Shown piece after piece: positions 18,150-26,112 of a stretch of 64,000 nt of DNA (within the stretch, counting starts at the first letter, position 1; every line of letters starts with the position of its first letter). The DNA is from Sulfurospirillum diekertiae. GTDB taxonomy: Bacteria > Campylobacterota > Campylobacteria > Campylobacterales > Sulfurospirillaceae. The DNA lies in NCBI RefSeq assembly GCF_002309535.1, contig NZ_CP023275.1, positions 806,001-870,000 on the forward strand. The letters are read 5' to 3'. The notes under the pieces are model-generated. The model was not told the origin of the DNA. It saw nothing but the letters and a program-made list of their open reading frames with translations, and did no database searches. The position numbers and the translations under genes are program-made.

Positions 18150-19222
18150 AAATGCCGCTCCACAATAGCGATAAATTCTTCCACACTCTTTACATGTAAA
18201 AAGTGTTCAACCAGCTCTATGCTCAGGTTTTCACACAGCGCATAGGCTTTTGTTTTGGCTTTTTTAGAACGAATTGCTTCAAGAGGTTTAGCTTTGGCAG
18301 GGACGACCAAACGGCGCGAAAGCTCTGCTCCACAAAAGCCGACACTCTGCTTTAAAATGTGTTCAGGTACGCCACCCACTTTTTTTTCAAAGGATCTCCA
18401 CAAGGCGGAAATGATGGGTTTGAATTGGAGAGGTTTTTTCTCAAAAAGGGTGTAGATTTCTCCCAAAAGGATGTGCGCTAAAAGTGTTCCCACATCAAAG
18501 CCCAAAGGACCAAATAAAGAGAATTCTGCATCGATGATGGCGAGGTTTTCATGCTTTGTCATGATAGAACCTGTGTGCAAATCACCATGAAGTAAACACT
18601 CTTTTTCCGTTTGAAAGAGGTTTAAAAGAAGGTCAATATTTTGCAGAAAAAGGGCACTTTTGGGTTTAGGGCAAAAGTAAGAAGGCAAGACTAAAGCAGG
18701 GTGATTGGCAATATAAGGGAAGATGAAAATATACTCTTCGCTGATGCGTTTAAGGGTGGTATTTTCATAGTAATTGGCATCTTGTTTTGGTGGTGTTTTA
18801 GCGTAGAGCGTTGCCAAAAATGAGCCCAGTTTCGTGTAAATGGAGAGCGGAATAAACTGATCTAACTGTGCGCTTTGCAAGAGTTTATATCCTACAAGGT
18901 CTTCCATCGCAAAGCAAAATGCCGCTTCATCACAATGGTAAAGGTTCGGAATGAAGGATGGTGCGATAGTTTTAAAGTAAGAGAGCGTGTGCATTTCCAC
19001 ACAGATACGCTCTTGGGGTAAGGGAAAATCTTCACCAAGCAGCCTAAGATAGGGCGCTGCGTATTTGAGTATGAGTGTTTTTCCCTTTTCATCGTAGAGG
19101 CGAAAGATAAAATTTAAGTTACCGTCTCCAATTTCACTGACATGCAAAGGAGCGTGGTTGAAAAATGTGTTTAAAGCCGTTGTTTTCTTGACATAGTCGA
19201 TCACCTCGTTTTCGGTTTGCAT
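18131..19222 (-). CDS. mtnK: 5-methylthioribose kinase homologue (MtnK-like)
   Basis: The protein kinase-like (APH fold) enzyme has LLHGDLHTGSIM as the catalytic loop and IIDAEFSLFGPLGFDVGTLLA-like metal-binding region, both close to MtnK (split here as HGDLHTGSI and GPLGFDVG). MtnK phosphorylates C1 of 5-methylthioribose. No mtnA or mtnB is near. The gene is coupled to the arsenosugar-type glycosyltransferase, so a 5-substituted ribose other than methylthioribose, such as an arsinoyl-ribose, is an attractive substrate; this is inference. I start at ATG 19222 behind GGGAGGA rather than the upstream codon at 19273. The IDAEF in place of IDPEF is a small departure from the family. Confidence 0.8.
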   Translation of the reverse strand: MQTENEVIDYVKKTTALNTFFNHAPLHVSEIGDGNLNFIFRLYDEKGKTLILKYAAPYLRLLGEDFPLPQERICVEMHTLSYFKTIAPSFIPNLYHCDEAAFCFAMEDLVGYKLLQSAQLDQFIPLSIYTKLGSFLATLYAKTPPKQDANYYENTTLKRISEEYIFIFPYIANHPALVLPSYFCPKPKSALFLQNIDLLLNLFQTEKECLLHGDLHTGSIMTKHENLAIIDAEFSLFGPLGFDVGTLLAHILLGEIYTLFEKKPLQFKPIISALWRSFEKKVGGVPEHILKQSVGFCGAELSRRLVVPAKAKPLEAIRSKKAKTKAYALCENLSIELVEHFLHVKSVEEFIAIVERHLCAKTH

Positions 19223-19434
19223 GTCCAAAATCCTCCCATGTAAAAGCGCCATTATAGCAAAAACAGTCAACAAACATTGACCGTGTTAACCTTTTTCTAA
19301 GTCGTAACAGTTTATCATGTCGGATAACTCATGTAATGGCTTAAGGTTTAAGCGTACATCAAAAGTGACATGAAACTGCTCTTTTTGATACTTCCCAAAA
19401 TCCTTACATGTAAAAATCCCTTTTAGGAGAACAG

Positions 19435-19884
19435 ATGAAACTTGCTTCATTGTTTGTGTTGCCGATTGCGGCTTTATTATTGATTGGTTGTGGTGGTGGA
19501 AAGGTTAAAGAAAACTCAAAATACAACTACATTACAGCGGATGAGACAGCAAAATTGATACGCGAAGATGCTTCCAAAATCGTTCTTGTTGATATTCAAG
19601 AAAAACCTGATTTTGATGAAGAACACTTAAAAGGCGCTTTGGCGACGTATGCGTACCCTGTGAAAACAGAAGATGAAAAAGCAAGACTAGCAGCACTTCT
19701 TCCAGAGATTAAAGAGGGTCAAAAAGTGATTATTGTTTGTCCACGAGGCGGTGGAGGAGCGGATCGCGCGTATGATTTCTACCTTTCAAAAGGTGTTAAA
19801 AAAGATAACCTTTTAACCCTCAAAGATGGACAATACGGTTGGCCACGCGATAAAGTCAAAGATGTTTTAGCCGTTAGCAAATAA
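19435..19884 (+). CDS. Rhodanese-domain lipoprotein
   Basis: The 149-residue protein has a lipobox (LLIGC, Cys19), so it is lipid-anchored in the periplasm. The mature part is a single rhodanese domain (TADETAKLIREDASKIVLVD, DEEHLKGA) with the active-site cysteine in VIIVCPRGGGGADRAY. Rhodaneses carry persulfide sulfur or bind oxyanions; in a metalloid module this could mean thiolation or redox handling of arsenic species outside the cell. It is the first gene of a run of overlapping genes (19435-27201) and is divergent from the kinase. Confidence 0.85.
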   Translation: MKLASLFVLPIAALLLIGCGGGKVKENSKYNYITADETAKLIREDASKIVLVDIQEKPDFDEEHLKGALATYAYPVKTEDEKARLAALLPEIKEGQKVIIVCPRGGGGADRAYDFYLSKGVKKDNLLTLKDGQYGWPRDKVKDVLAVSK

Positions 19885-20555
19885 TGTTCAAACCACGCAA
19901 AATCGCGATACTGCTCTTTGTCGGTATCGCGCTCACCCTTCTTTTTACGTGCCCACAAAGCCGAAACTATTTTTTTGATGTAGTAGGGCTATTTGAAGGT
20001 CTTGATATTGAAAAAATCAAAGCGTACATCCTCTCTTTTGGTATTTTAGCACCACTGATCTCCTTTGCCTTGATGGTTTTCCAAGCCGTTGTCGCTCCTT
20101 TGCCCGCATTTCTCATCACCTTTGCCAATGCGGCGCTGTTTGGTTGGGTGTACGGAGCCGCACTTTCATGGGTAAGTGCTATGGTGGGTGCCCTTTTGTG
20201 CTTTTACATCGCCAAGTTTTTAGGGCGTGAAGTGGTTGAAAAATTGACCAGCAAGATGGCGTTAGAGAGTGTCGATGCTTTTTTTGAAAAACATGGCACG
20301 TATGCGATTTTGATTGCACGTCTTTTGCCTTTTATCTCGTTTGATGTGGTCAGTTACGCCGCAGGACTGACGTCTATGAGTCTTCGTTCTTTTTTGATCG
20401 CTACGGGCGTGGGACAACTGCCTGCAACATTGATCTACTCGTATGCGGGAGAAATGCTGACCGGTGGTGCTCAAACGATTGTGTATGGACTTTTGATCTT
20501 ATTTGCCCTTTCACTTTTGATTTATTTGATTAAGCGGGTGTATCGTGGAAAATAA
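19884..20555 (+). CDS. TVP38/TMEM64-family membrane protein (VTT/SNARE-associated domain), first copy
   Basis: The 223-residue protein has about five membrane segments and the VTT-domain core FANAALFGWVYGAALSWVS followed by YIAKFLGR and LLPFISFDVVSYAAGLTSM. The family includes DedA-like proteins and is often found in operons with mercury or arsenic genes and rSAM/selenodomain genes; its transport role is unsettled. The ATG overlaps the rhodanese stop by one base and its own end overlaps the next gene by 11 bases, so the genes are tightly coupled. Confidence 0.85.
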   Translation: MFKPRKIAILLFVGIALTLLFTCPQSRNYFFDVVGLFEGLDIEKIKAYILSFGILAPLISFALMVFQAVVAPLPAFLITFANAALFGWVYGAALSWVSAMVGALLCFYIAKFLGREVVEKLTSKMALESVDAFFEKHGTYAILIARLLPFISFDVVSYAAGLTSMSLRSFLIATGVGQLPATLIYSYAGEMLTGGAQTIVYGLLILFALSLLIYLIKRVYRGK

Positions 20556-21648
20556 AATCAAAGCGTATGAGCGTGAGTGTGTGGATTGTAGGAGTTGTAT
20601 GAAGGGTTGTCCGATGTTGTACAGCTTTACCATCTCTCCCAAAAAATTGCTCACCAAATTCACCACGGAGATTCCAAGCTCTCAGATGGCGTTTTCATGC
20701 GCAAATTGTGGTTTATGTGCACATGCATGTCCACGTGATATTGACTTTGGCGCGATCTTTACGGCTTCTAAGAAGAACTACGCTGAAGATAAAAAAGTGT
20801 TGAAAAAGTATGGCTATGGTGGCGTGATATTCCATCAAAAAAGTAGTTTTTCAAAACTTTTTTCTACTACAAAAAAGTTTACAACTGGAGAGTACACCCA
20901 TATGGCATTTATGCCTGGATGTGCGCTAAGCTCGTACTCTCCGAACCTCGTTCACACCGTTTTTAATTACTTACAATCCAAATGTTCTGGCATTGGTATC
21001 ATTCAACAATGCTGTGGCACACCCACTCGTGTTATGGGCGATATGGCACAATTTAAAATCTACCACTCACAGCTTGAAGCAGACCTAGATAAAATGGGTG
21101 CGACCACCGTTGTGACAGCCTGTGAAAACTGTTTTATGAGCATTAAAACCTATGCCCCACATATTAAAATCGTTTCACTTTATTCACTGTTAGCGCAGAT
21201 TGGACTTCCAGAAAGCGCCAAAGACCGCCATAAAAATACCCTGAAAATGGCACTGCATGACCCGTGCCCCACACGGTATGAAAAAGAGATTCATAAAGAC
21301 GTTCGTACCCTTTTAGCACAGATAGGTTTACCTTTTGAAGAGTTCAAACAAAATCGTGAGAAGACGCTTTGTTGCGGAAGCGGAGGTATGTTGGAGCTGA
21401 CCAATTCTGCTTTAGCGCATGAGCAAATGCGCACGCGTGCCAACCAAACAGAGTGCGAAAGCATCGTCAGTTACTGCCAAAGTTGCGCGGAGTCGATGAG
21501 TCATGGGGGTAAAAATGGCGTGCATCTGCTCGATCTTATTTTTAACCCCACCTTTGAGATGAAGCAAAAAGAGCAGGGAACTTTAAAAAAATGGTATAAC
21601 CGTTTTACATCACGTCAAATGATCAGCGCTCTAAAGGATAACACATAA
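20545..21648 (+). CDS. Fe-S oxidoreductase with two CCG domains (GlpC/HdrD-like)
   Basis: The 367-residue cytoplasmic protein has two [4Fe-4S] ferredoxin motifs (CVDCRSCMKGCP near 12-22, CANCGLCAHACP near 52-63). These are followed by two CCG domains (QCCGTPTRV with ACENC, and LCCGSGGML with YCQSC). The layout matches GlpC, LldE/LutA-fusion and HdrD-type subunits that move electrons between quinol or thiols and a partner. In this operon it may reduce a metalloid-thiol intermediate or the radical SAM cluster; that is inference. The start is GTG at 20545 inside the previous gene. Confidence 0.83.
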   Translation: MENKIKAYERECVDCRSCMKGCPMLYSFTISPKKLLTKFTTEIPSSQMAFSCANCGLCAHACPRDIDFGAIFTASKKNYAEDKKVLKKYGYGGVIFHQKSSFSKLFSTTKKFTTGEYTHMAFMPGCALSSYSPNLVHTVFNYLQSKCSGIGIIQQCCGTPTRVMGDMAQFKIYHSQLEADLDKMGATTVVTACENCFMSIKTYAPHIKIVSLYSLLAQIGLPESAKDRHKNTLKMALHDPCPTRYEKEIHKDVRTLLAQIGLPFEEFKQNREKTLCCGSGGMLELTNSALAHEQMRTRANQTECESIVSYCQSCAESMSHGGKNGVHLLDLIFNPTFEMKQKEQGTLKKWYNRFTSRQMISALKDNT

Positions 21649-21680
21649 AAAAGGTCATACTTTTTTTAGCCTTTGGCATT

Positions 21681-22289
21681 GTGATGTTTGTCTTTTATAA
21701 AAATGGCGTGCTCTCTTACGCACAAGTTGAGTCCATCAAAACGTTTGTACTTGGCTTTGGTATTTACGCACCGCTTATTTTCATAGCTCTTTTTACGCTT
21801 GCACCGCTTATCTTCTTTCCTGATGGTATTTTAGCACTTGCGGGCGGGCTCATTTTTGGCTTTGCATGGGGGAGTTTTTACATCATTTTAGGCGCACTGT
21901 GTGGCGGTACATTGTCGTTTTACCTTGCACGACTTTACAGCCATAAAATGCGTGAAAAATTGGCGCATGAAAAACTGATTCATTTTCAAAAAAGCGTTCA
22001 AAAGCATGGTTTTGTGATGATTTTACTGCTTCGTTTAGTCCCCCTTGTGCCGTTTAACATCATCAGTTACAGCGCTGGGTTCTCAACGATTCGCTACCGT
22101 GATTTTTTCTTTGCAACGCTTTTGGGTATGATGCCAGGAGTTTTAGTGTACGCCAATATCGGCGCGCAATCGCTAAGTTTTGGAAGCCAAGAGTTTTACC
22201 TCTCTGTGGTATTATTGGTTGTGCTAGTGGTGGTTTCGATGGTGTTAAAACACCGTGTAAAAAAGAGGTTGGAGCGGTATGAAAAGTAA
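21681..22289 (+). CDS. TVP38/TMEM64-family membrane protein, second copy
   Basis: The 202-residue VTT-domain protein parallels the copy at 19884 (GGLIFGFAWGSFYIILGALC, LARLYSHKMRE, LLRLVPLVPFNIISYSAGF). Reading upstream from GTG 21681, the frame stays open to 21645 and gives a normal first helix, IKKVILFLAFGIVMF, but begins with ATA overlapping the previous TAA. The true start may therefore be ATA 21645, a former ATG, or GTG 21681 or ATG 21684. The 3' end overlaps the radical SAM fusion gene by 11 bases. Confidence 0.78.
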   Translation: MMFVFYKNGVLSYAQVESIKTFVLGFGIYAPLIFIALFTLAPLIFFPDGILALAGGLIFGFAWGSFYIILGALCGGTLSFYLARLYSHKMREKLAHEKLIHFQKSVQKHGFVMILLLRLVPLVPFNIISYSAGFSTIRYRDFFFATLLGMMPGVLVYANIGAQSLSFGSQEFYLSVVLLVVLVVVSMVLKHRVKKRLERYEK

Positions 22290-25269
22290 TTGGCAACGTA
22301 TTGTTTTTGAAGAGAGTCCTATTTATGTGCATCGCCACAGTGCGGACTGGTTTGTGCCCAATGCAAGTGCGGATGCTTTGTTACAAAGTGAGGTAAAAAG
22401 CCTTACGTATGAGGCGTTAAAACGTCGTATTTCTGAACCAAATCCTTTGGTTTATACGCCAAAACAAACTTCTAAAACAGCGCTGCAAGAGTTTTGGATC
22501 CATCTGACCAATCGTTGCAATCTCTCGTGTACACATTGCCTTTTTAACTCTTCACCTACAGAGAAAGATACACTGAATTTTGAGTCTATTTCTTTACATG
22601 TAAAAGAGGCGTACACACTGGGTTGTCGGCTTTTTATCATTAGTGGTGGTGAACCGTTGGTACATCCTGAGCTGTTGGCGCTGGTGGAGTTAATTTTAGC
22701 ACTCAGTGACACCGAAGTGGTCATCTTGACCAATGGTATGTTGCTTGAAAAACTCTTTACATGTAAAGAGTTTCCAACGTCACGTTTGCACTTTCAAATC
22801 AGCCTTGATGGGCTTCCAAAAGAACACGATGCGATCCGTGGGCAGGGAAGTTTTGACAAGCTTGAACACAACATCGTTTGGCTTCAAAAAACGGGTTATT
22901 CGTTTTCATTGTCAGTGTGTCTGCATCCTCTGAATATTCAAAGTTTAGAAAAAATTGTGGTATTGGCAAGCGAACTTAAAGCTGGGCATTTGCATTTTTT
23001 ATGGTATTTTTCGCGTGGACGAGGCGTTGATGAAAGGTTGATAGACCAAGACATTCTCTTTAAAGCGCTGATAAATGCCTATGAAAAAGCGCAAAATTTA
23101 GGCTTAGTTATTGACAATTTTGAAGCGCTCAAGACGCAAATCTTTGCCCCCAAAGGTACGGTACATGACGGCTCTAGTTCGGGGCGAAGTTCCATCGCTT
23201 TAGGCTACGATGGACACTTTTACCCCAGTGCCGCGATGGTAGGTGAGAGTGCGCTTTTAATGGAAGGTGAGAGCATTGTTGAGGCGCTTGAAAGTAAGGT
23301 GGCTCAAGCGATTTGGGCGCAGTCCATCACCGCACTCTCTTCGCCACTTCGTTTTTTACTGGGTGGTGGCGACTTAGACCACAGCTTTTCTCATGCCAAA
23401 ACCTTGATGGGCGATGACCCGTATGAACCCCTTTTGGAGAAGCTTGCTTTGTGGATGATTTCACAAGAGGCGAAGCGATTTGAGCCTTTACATGTAAAGC
23501 CTGCGTTGTGTTTGGAAATGGGTGACATCTTGCAGAGTTGCGGCGCAAATGAAGGTGTGGCGCATACCCATGCGAACTGTCTACTTGCCACAGGCGAGAG
23601 CGAATCGTTGCGCCTTGTGAAAGCCTTTTACCATGACGCGGCATTGGAAGATAAAGAAGACATCCTCAACCCTGCGTGTTACGAAGAGCAGTACCTTTCG
23701 CACATTCCCTCCCATTTGCGCTTTCGTGGGTACGGCTGTGGTAGTCCTATCTTAGATGCAAAGCTCAAAATGGGTGAATCCATGCTTGACCTTGGCTCTG
23801 GCAGAGGCATTGAGTGTTTTATCGCCTCAAAACTTGTAGGGAAAAGTGGGCGTGTCGTGGGTGTCGATATGCTCGACTCCATGCTCAAAATCGCGCGAAG
23901 CGGGGCAGAAGAGGTGGCACAACGTCTGGGTTATAACAACCTCACGTTTGCCAAAGGTTACCTTGAAGCATTGCCAGAAGAAGATGAGCGTTTTGATGTC
24001 ATCACCTCCAACTGTGTGCTGAACCTTTCCAGTCACAAACGCAAACTCTTTGCAGAAATCTTTCGGGTGCTTAAAAAGGGCGGAAGGCTCGTGGTTTCCG
24101 ATGTTGTGTGTGATGTTGAGGCAAGTGCGCTCATCCGCAATGACGCAAAACTGAGTGGCGAGTGCATCGGTGGGGCACTCACGCAAGCCCATCTTTTAGG
24201 ACTGCTACGTGAGAGTGGTTTTGAGAACGTAGAGCTTATCAAACGCTTTTTTTACCGTGAGGTGCAAGGGCATATGTTTTACTCAATCACGTTTGAGGCA
24301 CACAAGCCAGACACGCAAAAGCAGGTCGAAGTCATCTACAAAGGTGTGGGCGAAAGTCTTGCATTAGACAATGGTATTGTGCTGTTTAAAGGGGTTAAAA
24401 CATGCATTGATGAGGCTTTGGCAAAGCGGTTGGAAAGCGAGCTGTTTCTACTGGACGATGATGGTAATGTCACCAATCAAGAGGGTCAAAGCTGTTGTTG
24501 TGCGACACCACCTGAGTCCAAACCAAGCCTTTTATTGACGCCAAAACCGACAGCAAAGGTTTCATTTAGCATAGCACCTTCTAAGAAAAACCATAACTGC
24601 ATGGTCTGCGCATCGGCGCTTGTTTACACACCCTCACCGCACGAAGTGACATGTTATTATTGCGGAAGTGTGAGCGTTCAAAGCGTTACATGCCAAGAGG
24701 GGCATTATGTGTGCGATGCGTGTCATTCCAAAGAGGCACTAGCCGTCATCGAACATATCTGTGCTACGTCTAAAGAGCGCGATATGCTCAAACTTTTTCA
24801 GCAGATACGAGAGCATCCAAGCATCCCAAAACACGGACCAGAGCATCATGCCATGGTGCCTGCCATTATCGTTACCGCCTATAAAAACAGCGGTGGGAAA
24901 CTTCCCGAAAATGCACTTAAAACAGCGCTTTCACGCGGCTCTAGTATTATGGGTGGTGCCTGTGGATTTTTAGGGATTTGCGGTGCGGCTTCGGGGGTTG
25001 GCATTGGCTTTGCGATTGTATTGGAGGCTTCACCCGTGGTGGCAAAAGCACGCTCTGCGGCTCAAAAGGTCACATACGCAGTACTCGGTAAAATCGCTGA
25101 GTACGAAGCGGCACGCTGTTGCCATAGAGAAGTCTGGACAGCGCTCAATATCGCTTCATCGCTCTCCGAAACCTTTTTACATGTAAAGCTTTTGGCACAG
25201 ATGGAAACGAAATGCGATCAGAAAAAGTTTAACCAATATTGCTATGGAAAAGAGTGCCCGATATTTTAA
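22279..25269 (+). CDS. Radical SAM - ArsM-like methyltransferase - DUF5714 triple fusion
   Basis: This is a 996-residue protein of three parts. Residues 70-380 are radical SAM with the cluster motif CNLSCTHC (Cys 80, 84, 87), ISGGEP at 121-126 and LDGLP. Residues about 465-735 are an ArsM-type arsenite methyltransferase: YGCGSP 485-490, LDLGSGRGIECF 503-514, VGVDML, SNCVLNLS 577-584, GECIGGA 627-633, FYSITFEA. Cys487, 579 and 629 fall where ArsM has its arsenic-binding cysteines. A CCC cluster is at 739-741. Residues 772-996 match DUF5714 with two CXXC pairs, HGPEHH 852-857 and GGACGFLGICGAASG 892-906. It sits mid-operon. The predicted job is methylation plus adenosyl transfer on arsenic or a similar element. 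Four palindromes lie in frame. Confidence 0.82.
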   Translation: MKSNWQRIVFEESPIYVHRHSADWFVPNASADALLQSEVKSLTYEALKRRISEPNPLVYTPKQTSKTALQEFWIHLTNRCNLSCTHCLFNSSPTEKDTLNFESISLHVKEAYTLGCRLFIISGGEPLVHPELLALVELILALSDTEVVILTNGMLLEKLFTCKEFPTSRLHFQISLDGLPKEHDAIRGQGSFDKLEHNIVWLQKTGYSFSLSVCLHPLNIQSLEKIVVLASELKAGHLHFLWYFSRGRGVDERLIDQDILFKALINAYEKAQNLGLVIDNFEALKTQIFAPKGTVHDGSSSGRSSIALGYDGHFYPSAAMVGESALLMEGESIVEALESKVAQAIWAQSITALSSPLRFLLGGGDLDHSFSHAKTLMGDDPYEPLLEKLALWMISQEAKRFEPLHVKPALCLEMGDILQSCGANEGVAHTHANCLLATGESESLRLVKAFYHDAALEDKEDILNPACYEEQYLSHIPSHLRFRGYGCGSPILDAKLKMGESMLDLGSGRGIECFIASKLVGKSGRVVGVDMLDSMLKIARSGAEEVAQRLGYNNLTFAKGYLEALPEEDERFDVITSNCVLNLSSHKRKLFAEIFRVLKKGGRLVVSDVVCDVEASALIRNDAKLSGECIGGALTQAHLLGLLRESGFENVELIKRFFYREVQGHMFYSITFEAHKPDTQKQVEVIYKGVGESLALDNGIVLFKGVKTCIDEALAKRLESELFLLDDDGNVTNQEGQSCCCATPPESKPSLLLTPKPTAKVSFSIAPSKKNHNCMVCASALVYTPSPHEVTCYYCGSVSVQSVTCQEGHYVCDACHSKEALAVIEHICATSKERDMLKLFQQIREHPSIPKHGPEHHAMVPAIIVTAYKNSGGKLPENALKTALSRGSSIMGGACGFLGICGAASGVGIGFAIVLEASPVVAKARSAAQKVTYAVLGKIAEYEAARCCHREVWTALNIASSLSETFLHVKLLAQMETKCDQKKFNQYCYGKECPIF

Positions 25270-25285
25270 AAGTAGGTAAGAGCGA

Positions 25286-26101
25286 ATGATGAAATATAAA
25301 CGTGAATTTATGGGTGAATGCTTAGGAACGTTTATGATGGTGATGTTTGGATGTGGTTCTGTTGCGGTGTCGGTGTTGTTTAATGCCCATCAAGGTTTGT
25401 TCCAAATAGCGATGATTTGGGGTATGGGTGTGAGCCTTGCCATTTACGCGGCACGTCATTTATCGTGCGCGCATCTCAATCCAGCCGTGACGTTGGCAAT
25501 GGTGATGAGCCAAAGAATGACGATCAAAAAAATGCCTGTTTATCTTTTAGGGCAGTTTCTTGGCTCTTTTGGTGCAGGTGTGATGGTATATGCGCTCTTT
25601 AATCCTTCTATTGTGGCCTTTGAAAATGCGCATCACATCATTCGCGGTACGCAAGAGTCCATTGCAATCGCGAAAATGTTTGGTGAATATTATCAACTCC
25701 CTAACACTGCCGCTATCGTCTCGCTGCCCTTGGCAATGATTGCAGAGGGATTTGGAACGTTCTGCCTTGTGATTATCATTTTTTGTTTGACGGAGAGCTG
25801 TAATTTGGGACGACCCGATGACAATATAGCCCCCATTCTCATAGGGCTCGCCGTCACTTCCATCATCTGCCTTATCGCCCCTTTAACGCAAGCAGGACTG
25901 AACCCTGCACGGGATTTTAGTCCTCGTATGGTTGCATGGATCTTTGGGTGGAAAGAGGCTTCTTTTCCTGATCAAGTTGGAGGTTTCTTTTGGGTTTATA
26001 TCTTAGCTCCTTTGCTTGGAGGCATGAGTGCTGGATTTTTATTTACATACCTCATTGAGCCTCTGATGCGCAACAAATGTGAAAAATGTGACTGCCAATA
26101 A
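25286..26101 (+). CDS. Aquaglyceroporin (MIP family, GlpF/AqpS-like)
   Basis: The 271-residue channel has six helices and the two half-helix motifs LNPAVT and LNPARDFSPR. The aspartate after NPAR is the mark of aquaglyceroporins rather than water-only aquaporins. Such channels pass As(OH)3 and methylated arsenicals as well as glycerol, and AqpS in rhizobial ars operons does this. The C-terminus ends in a cysteine-rich tail (CEKCDC), unusual for the family and possibly metal-binding. It follows the ArsM fusion by 16 bases. Confidence 0.87.
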   Translation: MMKYKREFMGECLGTFMMVMFGCGSVAVSVLFNAHQGLFQIAMIWGMGVSLAIYAARHLSCAHLNPAVTLAMVMSQRMTIKKMPVYLLGQFLGSFGAGVMVYALFNPSIVAFENAHHIIRGTQESIAIAKMFGEYYQLPNTAAIVSLPLAMIAEGFGTFCLVIIIFCLTESCNLGRPDDNIAPILIGLAVTSIICLIAPLTQAGLNPARDFSPRMVAWIFGWKEASFPDQVGGFFWVYILAPLLGGMSAGFLFTYLIEPLMRNKCEKCDCQ

Positions 26102-26112
26102 AAAGGATGATG

